NCBI GenBank assembly: GCA_052161605.1
Contig: CP197409.1
DNA length: 64,000 nt
Origin: JBKCUI01 sp052161605
GTDB lineage: Bacteria > Planctomycetota > Planctomycetia > Pirellulales > Pirellulaceae
Direction: 5' to 3' (one strand)
A program made the translations under genes and the position numbers. Position 1 is the stretch's first letter, and every line of letters starts with the position of its first letter. Below are positions 52,797-61,487 of the stretch, piece by piece. The notes beneath the pieces are model-generated. The model was not told where the DNA came from, did not search any database, and saw only the letters and a list, made by a program, of their open reading frames with translations.

Positions 52797-53540
52797 ATGA
52801 CCTCGCATCACTTCGGATTCGCTCGCCAACTTGGGTGGGTGGCTTTGGGGCTCGTTCTTACGAATACCTCATTTGCACAACAGTTCAGCCAGAACCGCTC
52901 TCACACCAATACCAAGCGAGGAGCGCTCCTCGGTGGGGTTGCGGGTGCCGCCGTCGGCGGAATCGTTGGGAATCAGAAAGACCGTGCTGGAAAAGGGGCA
53001 CTAATCGGCGGTGCTGTCGGTGCCATTGCCGGTGCAGCCATAGGCAACGAACGTGACAAGCAAAACGCTCGACAGGCTCAAGCGTATCAATATTACACCC
53101 ATCCTACGTACACCCATCCTGCGGCCGTCCATCCTACGTACCCCCATCACCCCGCCTACTCGAATCAACCCGTTTATGTTACGCCACAAACGTTTCCTAG
53201 CACGCCATCCGTTAATGGTGTGAGGCGGCCTGTTTCGGTTTCCGAAGTCATCAACATGTCTCGCAGTGGCGTTGGGGAATCTGTCATTATTTCCCACATC
53301 AGAACCAACGGTGTTCAAAGTCGCCCAACAACCAACGACATTGTCAACATGGCACAACAGGGAGTCACCAACCCAGTGATTGCTGCCATGCAAGGTGATT
53401 TTAGCCAGCAACCGGTTTATACCGAGCAGTTTGGCGGACCTTATGTTCCCCCGTCTCCGAGAGTTGTTCCGTCCGGAAGTCAATTCGTGCCATCGCGTCC
53501 GCTTTTAGAGCCACCTCCCTTAGAGCGAAGAGGTTTCTAA
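52797..53540 (+). CDS. Exported glycine-zipper protein
   Basis: A 247-residue protein from ATG 52797 with a signal peptide (LGWVALGLVLTNTSFAQ). Residues about 40-83 hold a glycine-zipper pair (KRGALLGGVAGAAVGGIVGN and KGALIGGAVGAIAGAAIGNE), typical of outer-membrane or pore-associated small proteins. Then a His/Tyr/Pro-rich tandem segment (THPTYTHPAAVHPTYPHHP), and a domain repeated twice in outline: VSEVINMSRSGVGESVIISHI and TNDIVNMAQQGVTNPVIAAM. Function unknown; it immediately precedes the methyltransferase gene. Confidence 0.82.
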   Translation: MTSHHFGFARQLGWVALGLVLTNTSFAQQFSQNRSHTNTKRGALLGGVAGAAVGGIVGNQKDRAGKGALIGGAVGAIAGAAIGNERDKQNARQAQAYQYYTHPTYTHPAAVHPTYPHHPAYSNQPVYVTPQTFPSTPSVNGVRRPVSVSEVINMSRSGVGESVIISHIRTNGVQSRPTTNDIVNMAQQGVTNPVIAAMQGDFSQQPVYTEQFGGPYVPPSPRVVPSGSQFVPSRPLLEPPPLERRGF

Positions 53541-54428
53541 TTGACCGGCTCGAGCCATAGACCGGGTCAGTTCTCATCACAAAGGGCGAACTGGCAGTTG
53601 CCTCAGGGCGTTTCGCGCGGGACTTGGGATTACGTTAACGATCGAGAGATTGCTTCGGAATACAATCGGTTCCACGCAAACCACCCTCTGTTGGAACTTG
53701 ACCGTAAACTGATTCGTGAGCATCTAGCCCAAAGCGGTATGCTCGCTCCCGGTACTGATAGGCTGGCGATCGATTTCGGATGTGGAACCGGTCGCAACTT
53801 GATCCCGCTCGCCGAAGCGGGCTGGAACGTCATTGGCTTTGATTTAAGTCAGCAGATGCTGATCGAGTTTCGCAAGGTGGCTGAGGCATCTGGGGTGGCT
53901 GAGGCATCTAGTACGACCGGCCCTGGCTCGTCAGGGGCAACAACAGTCTCGGAGCGATGCGCATTGGTGCACGCCAACATGGTGGAGGCAGACTGTTTGC
54001 AGAGTCAATCTGCGGATGCCGTTCTTTGCATGTACAGTTCGTTCGGCATGATTCAAGGCCGCGAGCATCGTCGAAGATTCCTAACGCATGTTCGCAGGCT
54101 ACTCAAGCCCAACGGTTTGTTCTTTGTTCATGTTCACAATCGTGGTTCGTGGTTGCGGGACCCTGGTGGGATTCGACAAACCGTTCATGGTTGGGTGAAA
54201 TCGCGATGGGACAAGAACTGGGAGTTAGGTGACCGCATTTATCCTTATCGCGGCTTACCATCGATGTTCCTGCACATTTATTCGGAGCGATAGCTTGTAG
54301 CCGATTTGAAATCCGCACAGCTCAAAATTGTCAAGCTTTACAGGCTGGACCGTGAGTCGAAATCCATTGCGGATTTACGGTGGTTCCCTCATCTCCGAGC
54401 CGGCGGTTTTCTGGCAGTCTGTTCGTAG
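53541..54428 (+). pseudogene. SAM-dependent methyltransferase, interrupted by an in-frame amber codon
   Basis: Starts at TTG 53541 directly after the previous stop, with GAAGAGG upstream. The first 250 residues contain a class I methyltransferase domain: LAIDFGCGTGRNLIPLAEAGWNVIGFDLSQQML (SAM motif I and II), VLCMYSSFGMIQG and RRLLKPNGLFFVHVHN. After FLHIYSER a TAG occurs at 54291-54293, but the same frame continues as LVADLKSAQLKIVKLYRLDR, then LRWFPHLRAGGFLAVCS to TAG 54426-54428, which looks like the missing C-terminal strand. The truncated 250-residue form may still fold; or this is a recent nonsense mutation. Confidence 0.7.
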
Positions 54429-54515
54429 ACCAGCGGTGGGTGCCTACGGTATCCCCTGCATTTTGAGTCCCTATTGCACGCAGAGTTTTCGTAATCAACA
54501 TTCTAGTCACTAAAA

Positions 54516-55550
54516 CTATTCATGCTTGTTTCGATCTATTGTGAGATGGATTGCATGCATCTTCACGTTATGTTCTCGACGGCCTTCCTCTCCCCCAATA
54601 TAGCGAGTTGATGCTGGCCCTTGCCCACCTTGTGGTTTCGATTCAATCAAGGTGCCGATCGGAAGGGTTGTCTCAACAAGCTTGAAGTCAGATCGAACCT
54701 CGCTAGGATCTGCCGTAAATTCCAGAATTTCCCACTCTATGGTTCTTTGGGATTTATCATGACCTCTGAGCACTTGTCCTTTCGACACAAACCAGGTCCC
54801 ATCAGACTCAGACCATTCTAAATTACTAACTACCGGGAGAGCGAAGCCGCCTGAGGCTTCACTTTTGACAATCAATCCGGTCTGAGCATCAATCTTCAAG
54901 GTTCGATCTTTGAAACCGACTGACTGCCCCGATTGGTTGGTATACATGACCGTCAAGCGATTGTCCGTGTGAGAAAGCTGTAGCTTCGATTCCGCTATGC
55001 GTTCGTTTAGGAAGTTAGAGAAGGTGATCTTCCCTGGGTTTGGTTCCATCGAGAAACTTGTCCAGGACCTTGGAAACATCTCTCGGGCGACCAGACCATT
55101 AAAACGCTCTGCCGGCTCAATTGTCACTCCCATTCTTATTGGTTCATACAGAACCAAGCTTCTTCCGTCGAAAATCGATATGTTGGCAAGGTCAGAGTCG
55201 AGTAATTGTGCCAAGCGATCACGATGAGCTTGATTGGCTGCGCTATCTATTTCGCGAGTCTTCATGAAGACCTTGTCTCCACGAGATTCGATCCAAACTT
55301 GATTCTCTGAATTTTGCATTTCGGGGTTACCGCTAAAGCTTATCCGAACAAACCCGTGCAGTTTGAAAGCTGAAATCGACTCAAGTCGTTGCTGCTGGGC
55401 GATTGCTAGTTTACAGATATTTTCTTCTGCGGAGTCTTGAGCAATCAGCCGCATGCGATCAGCGAAAACCACAATAACTACAAAAACAACAATATACATG
55501 CTTCGTGTCATAACGATGTCCCAAGGTGAGTGAAAGCTTTGAATGCGCAT
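54516..55550 (-). CDS. Exported protein related to the operon 1 unknown protein
   Basis: A 344-residue protein from ATG 55550; a start at MTRSMYIVV (55511) would give a tighter signal peptide. Signal sequence MYIVVFVVIVVFADRMRLIAQD. Mature part beta-rich (ISAFKLHGFVRISFSGNPEM, VWIESRGDKVFMKTREID, SLVLYEPIRMGVTIEP). The C-terminal end LPIGTLIESKPQGG ... STRYIGG resembles that of the 23276-24202 protein. A promoter of the shared TTGACA type lies at 55570-55598. Placed just outside the third operon but sharing its upstream repeat, so probably part of the same regulon. Confidence 0.72.
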   Translation of the reverse strand: MRIQSFHSPWDIVMTRSMYIVVFVVIVVFADRMRLIAQDSAEENICKLAIAQQQRLESISAFKLHGFVRISFSGNPEMQNSENQVWIESRGDKVFMKTREIDSAANQAHRDRLAQLLDSDLANISIFDGRSLVLYEPIRMGVTIEPAERFNGLVAREMFPRSWTSFSMEPNPGKITFSNFLNERIAESKLQLSHTDNRLTVMYTNQSGQSVGFKDRTLKIDAQTGLIVKSEASGGFALPVVSNLEWSESDGTWFVSKGQVLRGHDKSQRTIEWEILEFTADPSEVRSDFKLVETTLPIGTLIESKPQGGQGPASTRYIGGEEGRREHNVKMHAIHLTIDRNKHE

Positions 55551-55569
55551 TTAAATCCCGGTTAGGCTT

Positions 55570-55598
55570 AATGGATCAGATTGAGAAACCCATGTCAA
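55570..55598 (-). promoter_or_regulatory. Probable promoter of the exported-protein gene
   Basis: On the minus strand TTGACA (55598-55593), a 17-base spacer containing GGGTTT and AATCTG, and TCCATT (55575-55570). The preceding TTTTTC and the spacer match the promoter at 61571-61543. The -10 box is poor. Confidence 0.45.
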
Positions 55599-56077
55599 GA
55601 AAAACTCCATTGGGGGGGGCAGGGCGGTTTTAAGCGTGGGTGATAACCTGCGGGTTCGGGGCATCTGCTTGTTTCGCCACAATAAGCAACTGGTTGCACC
55701 GAACGGAATCCTGCAAACGCGTCCTGCGGATCGTTAGGTTTCCGCTTGGCTTGGCAGGTCCGGCTAGTCGAGCCGGAAGCGTAATGATCTCCTGGGTAAA
55801 CCAGGAGCATTCTTGGAGTGCATGGGGAAGTCGTTATGTGTAGCGAGAAACGTAAGCTTCACCTGGGCAAGCCAGGTGCATTCCTCAGATGTCTTCCCAG
55901 AAGGCCTCAACGCAGGGCGCGACAAATCGTTTAACCGCGTGCCCATCGGGCCGCGCTGGAGCGTTCTAACCCGGATCTGAGTGCGTCGCTCAGATGGCTC
56001 TCCACTGGGAGTGCTACTATAGACTACCCCTGGAGGCCTCAGCGTTGGGCGATGCCCGTGCGGTTAAACGATACAGC
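55570..56077. repeat. ~510-bp direct repeat, left copy, with ordered hairpins
   Basis: Aligns with 61543-62066 along its whole length, with scattered differences. Hairpins kept in both copies: CCGGCT/AGCCGG (55760-55776), CTCCTGG/CCAGGAG with loop GTAAA (55789-55807) and CACCTGG/CCAGGTG with loop GCAAG (55860-55878), the last two each followed by CATTC. Further on, TCGTTTAACCGC (about 55928) and GCGGTTAAACGA (about 56064) form a long-range inverted repeat. No gene is visible here. Confidence 0.85.
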
Positions 56078-56084
56078 CAAACGA

Positions 56085-56636
56085 CTACCACTCCGAGATC
56101 ACGTTCCCGTCTCTGCGGTTTCCTAAATTGCGATAAACTATCGCATCGATCGTATACGGTACCAGCTTCACCGAACCATCGCACAAGACAAAATTCACTC
56201 CCGAGCTATGCGCTGAGCCAAAGCTCCCAATCGACATCTCTCCTCGCCGATCCCGCTGGAGAGGAGAGCTGTTATAGGAACCGGTCCTGTACAGGGGCTC
56301 TTGTTCGGGGAACAGCAGAATGCTAAACGTCCATGAGCCTGGTTGACCGAGCGATCCAGAGGAGATGTCCGAGTAGCCTTGCCATTGATAACCCCAGCCC
56401 CCGCTGGGGTAGCGACGGTAGGCCGATTCATGGTTGGCAAATGCCAGTCCGATTTGTTTTAGATGATTTTGGCATTGGAGACGCCGAGCCGCTTCCCGGG
56501 CTGCTTGCACGGCTGGGAGCAGCAGACCTACCAGCACGCCGATGATCGCGATCACGACCAGCAGTTCCACCAAGGTGAAGCCGCGTCGTCTCGGGCCAAA
56601 CAGCCTGACGATGCGAAGGGAATAAGTACTCGTCAT
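56085..56636 (-). CDS. Short DUF1559 prepilin-like protein of operon 3
   Basis: A 183-residue protein with a canonical prepilin motif RRRGFTLVELLVVIAIIGVLVGLLLPAVQAAREAARRLQC, Gly before Phe and Glu at +5, then NHLKQIGLAFANHESAYRRYPSGG. The usual C-terminal DUF1559 motif is kept (SGVNFVLCDGSVKLVPYTIDAIVYRNL). The middle part between PLYRTG and SYNSSPLQRD is much shorter than in ordinary 300-residue members, as if internally deleted in frame. The start overlaps the stop of the glycosyltransferase gene by ATGA. Last gene of operon 3. Confidence 0.85.
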   Translation of the reverse strand: MTSTYSLRIVRLFGPRRRGFTLVELLVVIAIIGVLVGLLLPAVQAAREAARRLQCQNHLKQIGLAFANHESAYRRYPSGGWGYQWQGYSDISSGSLGQPGSWTFSILLFPEQEPLYRTGSYNSSPLQRDRRGEMSIGSFGSAHSSGVNFVLCDGSVKLVPYTIDAIVYRNLGNRRDGNVISEW

Positions 56637-58417
56637 GGCATCGGCTCGTTGGGAGAGGAGGACTCTTCGGGTGGAAGAGGATCAATCCGGTAGACGTGAT
56701 ACGCATAAGCAATTCGCTCGACCGGTTCGATCTGTTGGAGGTATTGCAAACCAGCCTGATCGGGAAGATTGTGAAGGTCAGTCACAGCAACAATCCACCA
56801 TTGAGTTTCCTTGATCGATTTGCGAACTTCGTCTATCGAAGTACCGAGAGGAAATCCTGGAGGTGAGTCGGATTCAAGCCCGAAGAGTTTTTTATGTTTG
56901 CCATGATAACCAAGCTGGAAAAGGGCTGGTCTATGTTCTGGGTTCGTCTTAAGCCAGCGATCGACAAGTGCAAAATCTTGCCCCCAGTCGACATTTGAGA
57001 ATCCTAGAACTTTCCATCCATTTTGTGGCCCTCCCACTGTCCAGTTAAAGTAGCTTAAGAAGTGTGGCCACACGCTAAGTGAACTAATCGCGGAAGAAAG
57101 ACATAACACTATGCCAATCTTACTAATCCATGAACCAGCAATCCTTCGGCTAACCAAGACCGCCCCTAGAAAGTAGATCGTTGGGTAAATCCCTAGGACG
57201 TAGCGGTGATGGTGATTGAAACCGCCTTGAAGGCTCACGGACAGGAAAGAAATCCCCGCTGGAATCCCTATTACAAGAAACATGGACAGAACGTCTTTAT
57301 CCTTTGACATAATCAGAACCAGCAACCCTAGTGTAGCTGCAATAAGCATGGGTACTGGAGTTTTTACGAGCGTCGTCACAACGTAGTAGTACCACCAACT
57401 ACCCTTTCGCCATTCACCCAAAAGAAAAGACCAGTACTTAGTCTCGACTTCGTACTTCAGATAATCGATACCAAGCAGGAAATTCCGAGGGAAGGGAACT
57501 GGAACCGACTCCAAAACTGTACCCTCAAAACGATTGCCTGGATTGCTTGGCGATGCCTCTTGGCCTCCAAGTGATTTAGAGCAGAACGTGTAGCTTGCCA
57601 CTCGCGAAAAACTACCTTCGAACAAGTAGCCAGCATTCAAAATAAAAATCGCAATGGAAACGAAAATGAATAGGTCGGAAACGCGATCTATAACCGATCT
57701 CGAGTTGAGTTTAGTCTTATTGGCGACGATAGCTAACGCCGCCGCGCCAGGCAACGACACAAATCCAGTGATCCATGTGAGCTTGCTAAGCAATGCTAGG
57801 CCCAGCGCAAATCCTGCAAACGAAGCATTCCACCGGGATGAAACCTGCGTGTATTGCCAAGTGGCGTAGCATGCTAATACACCTATCGAAACTGACCCAA
57901 CATCAGGAATAATAGTCTGAGCGTGCGCCAGAATGTTCGGACAAAAACACCAAAATAAGCAAACGACATGCGCGGCAAGGAATCCTAGTACACGGTACGA
58001 CCACGAGGTAAGTATCGATGCACCCAGGATACTAAAGACCAAGCAGCAAATCCTAGGCATGAAAAAGTCTTGCTGAAAAGTCAGGCCAGTTCTTTCCAGG
58101 TACCTAACACCAATGTTAAATTCAGGTCTGGCACCGACGTGATCTGAGTACAATAACCAGTCAAACGGTATTGATCTAGTGACGCTGGGAATGCCAGAAA
58201 CGAAATGGACCAATGGGGGGCTAACACGATACAGGTCAAACTTGGAAAAGAGCCAAGGGGCGGTGCTTGCGGGCAGATGGCCAATTTCATCGACATTGGG
58301 AAAATGCACGAAGATACCATGCACTAGTATTGCCAAATGACAAACAATCATGGCAAAAACAAATTTCCATTTCCGAGCGAACGGAAAAAAGATGTTATTC
58401 GTCTCGACGGAATACAT
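56633..58417 (-). CDS. GT39/ArnT-like membrane glycosyltransferase
   Basis: A 594-residue protein starting at MYSVETNNIFF (58417), whose ATG shares one base with the TAA of the upstream gene. About ten transmembrane helices are visible (for example FVFAMIVCHLAILVHGIFV, VCLFWCFCPNILA, FVSIAIFILNAGYLF). The first loop carries HFPNVDEIGH, corresponding to the acidic lipid-phosphate-sugar site of GT-C enzymes (Asp-Glu). These transfer sugars from polyprenyl phosphate to proteins or lipids on the outside of the membrane. Its presence in operon 3 suggests that a product of the operon is glycosylated. Not found in operons 1 and 2. Confidence 0.82.
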   Translation of the reverse strand: MYSVETNNIFFPFARKWKFVFAMIVCHLAILVHGIFVHFPNVDEIGHLPASTAPWLFSKFDLYRVSPPLVHFVSGIPSVTRSIPFDWLLYSDHVGARPEFNIGVRYLERTGLTFQQDFFMPRICCLVFSILGASILTSWSYRVLGFLAAHVVCLFWCFCPNILAHAQTIIPDVGSVSIGVLACYATWQYTQVSSRWNASFAGFALGLALLSKLTWITGFVSLPGAAALAIVANKTKLNSRSVIDRVSDLFIFVSIAIFILNAGYLFEGSFSRVASYTFCSKSLGGQEASPSNPGNRFEGTVLESVPVPFPRNFLLGIDYLKYEVETKYWSFLLGEWRKGSWWYYYVVTTLVKTPVPMLIAATLGLLVLIMSKDKDVLSMFLVIGIPAGISFLSVSLQGGFNHHHRYVLGIYPTIYFLGAVLVSRRIAGSWISKIGIVLCLSSAISSLSVWPHFLSYFNWTVGGPQNGWKVLGFSNVDWGQDFALVDRWLKTNPEHRPALFQLGYHGKHKKLFGLESDSPPGFPLGTSIDEVRKSIKETQWWIVAVTDLHNLPDQAGLQYLQQIEPVERIAYAYHVYRIDPLPPEESSSPNEPMP

Positions 58418-59301
58418 TAGGTCGCTCGACGCGTTTTCCAGAACACGACCAATGTTACAACAACTGCAACTAAAAATATCCAAATCCAGTAGTTACTAGA
58501 TGCTGGTGGCTCAACGTAATCAGGGAGTCCATAAAATGATAGATTAAACTCTTCCTCTGGTAGTGTTTTGTGCGTTAGAGAAATTAGTTCCCACGTCAAA
58601 TCCCCTTCCCTGGCTATCTGCCGTATTGGCACAACCTCACCAAAAACGGAGTCGTCTGCGTACTCAAAAATTCCCCGAGCGATTTCGGGCGATTCATCAT
58701 CTGTTGCAGACCAAGCAACCACACGGAATCGCTTCTCAGGTTGAAGCGTTAGAGTTATGGTCGCGTGCAGCATGTTATCCCGAATTTTCGACTCGATCAA
58801 TTCACGACTATCCCCTAAGGGTTGCCAATTTTCTACCTTAAACCTTTCATTGTTCGGAACTTCCAGCAAGCTGGAACTACCGTGCAAACTGAATCCTGCT
58901 TTAGCGAGGTAATGCGAGTTCGACAATTGTCCAATAGGTACTCCTGGGTCGTTGATACTCATCACTCGCCATTTCCCAGAGCTTCCTTTACCAAGAACGA
59001 ATCCGCGCGTGTTTTCAATAAGTACCTTTTCAGATTTGTCACCTTTATCTGTTTGCACTATTTCGCATTTCTTTAAGCTTCCCTGAATTGAACACGAGTA
59101 CAGATTTTCAATTCGTTCTGTCCGGTTCTTGTATCTGATGGTGAACTGCACCGTCGAGACTTCATTCGCCATGCTCTGCCAAGCATTGATCGCTTCTTGG
59201 GGAATCGTCGTGTCTCGTGGAAAAGCACAACAGGAGTGGGCGAAGACCAGTATCAACATCTTAATAAGAACGACTGCTATAGAGTGCATTGTGGTACTCA
59301 T
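58417..59301 (-). CDS. Exported protein with C-terminal membrane anchor, operon 3
   Basis: A 294-residue protein from ATG 59301 (the frame is open 25 codons further, without signal character). Signal peptide MSTTMHSIAVVLIKMLILVFAHSCCAF; beta-rich soluble region (VQFTIRYKNRTERIENLYSC, CEIVQTDKGDKSEKVLIEN); C-terminal helix NYWIWIFLVAVVVTLVVFWKTRRAT as stop-transfer anchor. Overall plan (signal, ~230-residue beta domain, terminal helix) resembles the interrupted gene of operon 2. Function unknown. Confidence 0.7.
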   Translation of the reverse strand: MSTTMHSIAVVLIKMLILVFAHSCCAFPRDTTIPQEAINAWQSMANEVSTVQFTIRYKNRTERIENLYSCSIQGSLKKCEIVQTDKGDKSEKVLIENTRGFVLGKGSSGKWRVMSINDPGVPIGQLSNSHYLAKAGFSLHGSSSLLEVPNNERFKVENWQPLGDSRELIESKIRDNMLHATITLTLQPEKRFRVVAWSATDDESPEIARGIFEYADDSVFGEVVPIRQIAREGDLTWELISLTHKTLPEEEFNLSFYGLPDYVEPPASSNYWIWIFLVAVVVTLVVFWKTRRAT

Positions 59302-59421
59302 GATAAATAAATTTGATCCATTTAGGCCTGATGTTTTTGATTCAAGGCTAACTGGCTGAAGGAACCAGTTAGCCAATTCGCGTTTTCAATAGCAGTTGCT
59401 TAACCTAAAATCACAAATCAA

Positions 59422-59670
59422 TCATGAGCATTCACAGGCAGCGAACCTGACGCCCCCTGAGTTGCAACTGCACCCGGACTGACACTCATCTGAGCCGTCT
59501 TTTTTGCATTTTTTTGTAACTCCAGCTGTCTTACACTTGGCCGCCGAATTCGATGTGCCATCGCAGTTGCCACCACAGCCACTACAGTCCCTCTCAGCCT
59601 GAAGTGCTCCTGCTGAACAAACCCCAAGAAAAATGCAGGCTATTAGCCTTAAGATCAATTGCTTGGACAT
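59422..59670 (-). CDS. Small cysteine-rich exported protein, operon 3
   Basis: An 82-residue protein with AAGGAA six bases upstream of its ATG at 59670. Signal peptide MSKQLILRLIACIFLGVCSAGALQA; the 57-residue mature part has ten cysteines (DCSGCGGNC, CKTAGVTKKCKKDGSDECQS, GCSC, ACEC). This density suggests several disulfides or metal binding. No GG leader motif. It occupies the same position as the Cys-rich proteins of operons 1 and 2. Confidence 0.72.
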   Translation of the reverse strand: MSKQLILRLIACIFLGVCSAGALQAERDCSGCGGNCDGTSNSAAKCKTAGVTKKCKKDGSDECQSGCSCNSGGVRFAACECS

Positions 59671-59735
59671 AAAAAGTTCCTTTCGTAAAACCAAGAACAA
59701 ACTCTATGCAACCCAACGTGGGTTGAACAACTCAG

Positions 59736-60959
59736 TCACTCTTCCTCAATCGAACTCGATCCGATGTCGATTCGGGGAGTAACCGCCAGTACCGTTTCGA
59801 GAGCTTTAGCATCACCAACTAGAAACAGTTTTACTGTTAATTCAAACCGACTGTTCGCAGCAGATCTATGTTTTCGCCGATCAAAGGTAAAACTGATTTC
59901 TTTCTGCCCGCCAGCCTCGATTTCCATTGGCAATTCGTCGGTCCAGATGCATCCGCAGGATGTCTGTGCTCCAAAAATCGTGATCTTTTTGGGAGCCCTT
60001 ACCTCGCACGGAATCCGTGCGTAATTTCCGACAAAACTGTTTTCATCCAATTCAACCAGCGATGGAAAAGCGGCCGATGGCCTTAGACTCGAAAACGAAC
60101 CCGAAAACCAAAGCGATGCGAACAAAGCAACAGCCATGGCCGCAAATAGACAACAAAACTCTAGGTATTTGGATTGCGATGACCTAAACAAAAGAAACAA
60201 ATGCCTAAAACCGTCCCTGAAGCTACGCAAATGCGGTGGTCGGTCTCGTCCGTCGGGGCGCAGTGTTGTTGGCACTTCTGCTATGCGAAGCTTAGCTTGC
60301 GATGCTCGAAGAACCATTTCGCTCGCGAATTCCATGCCGGTACTCTTAAGTTGCAAACTGTTGATCTTCTCACGATCGAACGCGCGCAAACCACAATGCC
60401 AATCGCGACATGGTGTGCGATAGAGCAGCCTACCAAGGCCACTCAAAATGGGATTGCCAATGTAACGATGATGCCACGGCATCGCACCAGGCTGGATGCC
60501 TCCCGCGAAACGATTACCCAGTACCAGATCGTAGCCTTCTTCTAGCTTCGCAATCAGTTTGGGGATGTCACCAAAATCGTAACTGCTGTCGCTATCTCCC
60601 ATGACGATGTATTTGCCTTGCGCGGAGGCGATTCCGCCAAGCAATGCTGAGCCATACCCCTTTTGCTCAACAGAAATGACGCGTGCACCATGGGCGATGG
60701 CGATTTCTTGGGAGCCATCGGTGCTGCCGTTGTCAGCGATGAGGATTTCGTAGTGGAGGGAACCGGGTGCTAGCGCACTGCGGCTGATGAGGGCGGCTTC
60801 GCAGCCTGCGCGGGCTTCGGTGATGCACGCGACTAAAGTGCGAGATTCGTTGAGGCACGGCATGACAACCGAGATGAGGAGAGAGTCCTGGGGGAATGCC
60901 CTCCCCTCGCTTCGCTCGACCCTCCCAGAGGGAGGGTGACTGGTTTGAGTGTCGCTCAT
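59736..60959 (-). CDS. GT2 glycosyltransferase fused to a DUF1573-like domain
   Basis: A 407-residue protein. Residues about 25-260 form a DPM1-like family 2 glycosyltransferase: ISVVMPCLNESRTLVACI, ILIADNGSTDGSQEIA, YIVMGDSDSSYDFGDI (DxD) and RDWHCGLRAFDREKI. One membrane helix follows (LEFCCLFAAMAVALFASLWFSG), then a DUF1573-like domain at about 300-400 with IFGAQTSCGCIWTDELP and QKEISFTFDRR. The GT would charge polyprenyl phosphate with a sugar that the GT39 enzyme of the same operon could transfer; the tail lies outside the membrane. ATGA overlap with the lipoprotein gene. The first residues derive from a dispersed repeat. Confidence 0.82.
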   Translation of the reverse strand: MSDTQTSHPPSGRVERSEGRAFPQDSLLISVVMPCLNESRTLVACITEARAGCEAALISRSALAPGSLHYEILIADNGSTDGSQEIAIAHGARVISVEQKGYGSALLGGIASAQGKYIVMGDSDSSYDFGDIPKLIAKLEEGYDLVLGNRFAGGIQPGAMPWHHRYIGNPILSGLGRLLYRTPCRDWHCGLRAFDREKINSLQLKSTGMEFASEMVLRASQAKLRIAEVPTTLRPDGRDRPPHLRSFRDGFRHLFLLFRSSQSKYLEFCCLFAAMAVALFASLWFSGSFSSLRPSAAFPSLVELDENSFVGNYARIPCEVRAPKKITIFGAQTSCGCIWTDELPMEIEAGGQKEISFTFDRRKHRSAANSRFELTVKLFLVGDAKALETVLAVTPRIDIGSSSIEEE

Positions 60960-61441
60960 GCTTCGCCTCCCGCGTTCTTACCAGTTGCAGCAGAGCGGAC
61001 CGTATGGAGCATCAGAAATGTGACGGACTGCGTGACTCCACTCGCATATTGAACGTTGACAATCACTCCCAAATTCTGAGGGTGAAATGCGGCACTCCCC
61101 GAGCTATGTGCTTCTTTCCGAAAATCAAGTCTCAAAACACGCTCTGCGGAATGGAGAGACCTCTGCACTTCACAAACACTGGGAACGACACAATCGCACG
61201 ACGAAGAAAGACTTGTAATTTCGCCGTCGGAATCCAACCCTAGATCGGCTAGCGGAAAAGCGACATAGCTGGCTTCATCGATGAAGATTACGCCTAGATC
61301 TTTCTCGTGTTGCTCAGCCGCATTTTGAGAAACTCGAGCTAAGGTTGCCTTTCCTGAATCGCTAACACTTGCCGTGCTGGGTTGGCAACCAGAGAAGGAA
61401 CCGAGCAAGACGATCCATCCTGCTATGAACCCGCTAGCCAT
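60956..61441 (-). CDS. SSCDC-motif lipoprotein (first gene of operon 3)
   Basis: A 161-residue protein from the ATG at 61441 (MASGFIAGWIVLLGSFSGC with lipobox Cys19). It shares KDLGVIFIDEASYVAFPLADLGL, SSSCDCVVPSVC, RVLRLDFRKE and QSVTFLMLHTVRS with the 22105 protein, and is clearly a recent paralogue. No Shine-Dalgarno site precedes this ATG; instead a leader frame with GGAGG starts at 61487 and terminates at TAG overlapping this gene's fourth codon. Function unknown; a lipoprotein exposed outside the cytoplasm is expected. Confidence 0.78.
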   Translation of the reverse strand: MASGFIAGWIVLLGSFSGCQPSTASVSDSGKATLARVSQNAAEQHEKDLGVIFIDEASYVAFPLADLGLDSDGEITSLSSSCDCVVPSVCEVQRSLHSAERVLRLDFRKEAHSSGSAAFHPQNLGVIVNVQYASGVTQSVTFLMLHTVRSAATGKNAGGEA

Positions 61442-61487
61442 GATCGGCGGTGAGCGGTGAGCGGTGAGCGGTGAGCGGTTCCAACAT
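61434..61487 (-). CDS. Possible leader ORF with four 7-bp repeats (operon 3)
   Basis: Minus-strand ATG at 61487, with GGAGG (61501-61497) nine bases upstream, opens a 17-codon frame MLEPLTAHRSPLTADHG ending at TAG 61436-61434. It overlaps the lipoprotein start by eight bases, exactly as at 22059-22112. The good ribosome site belongs to this frame and not to the lipoprotein, which suggests translational coupling or a phase switch. Confidence 0.5.
   Translation of the reverse strand: MLEPLTAHRSPLTADHG
61448..61475. repeat. Heptanucleotide tandem repeat (CTCACCG)x4 on the minus strand
   Basis: Forward-strand units CGGTGAG occur four times without mismatch. Compared with the paralogous locus at 22071-22098 the unit is CTCACCG instead of CTATCCG, and the change is present in all four copies. 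Confidence 0.92.

Noticed and set aside
55595..55810. Open frame MLLVYPGDHYASG, with a twin at 61513-61797
   Set aside because: The similarity follows from the 510-bp DNA repeat; hairpins cross the frame and there is no ribosome site.
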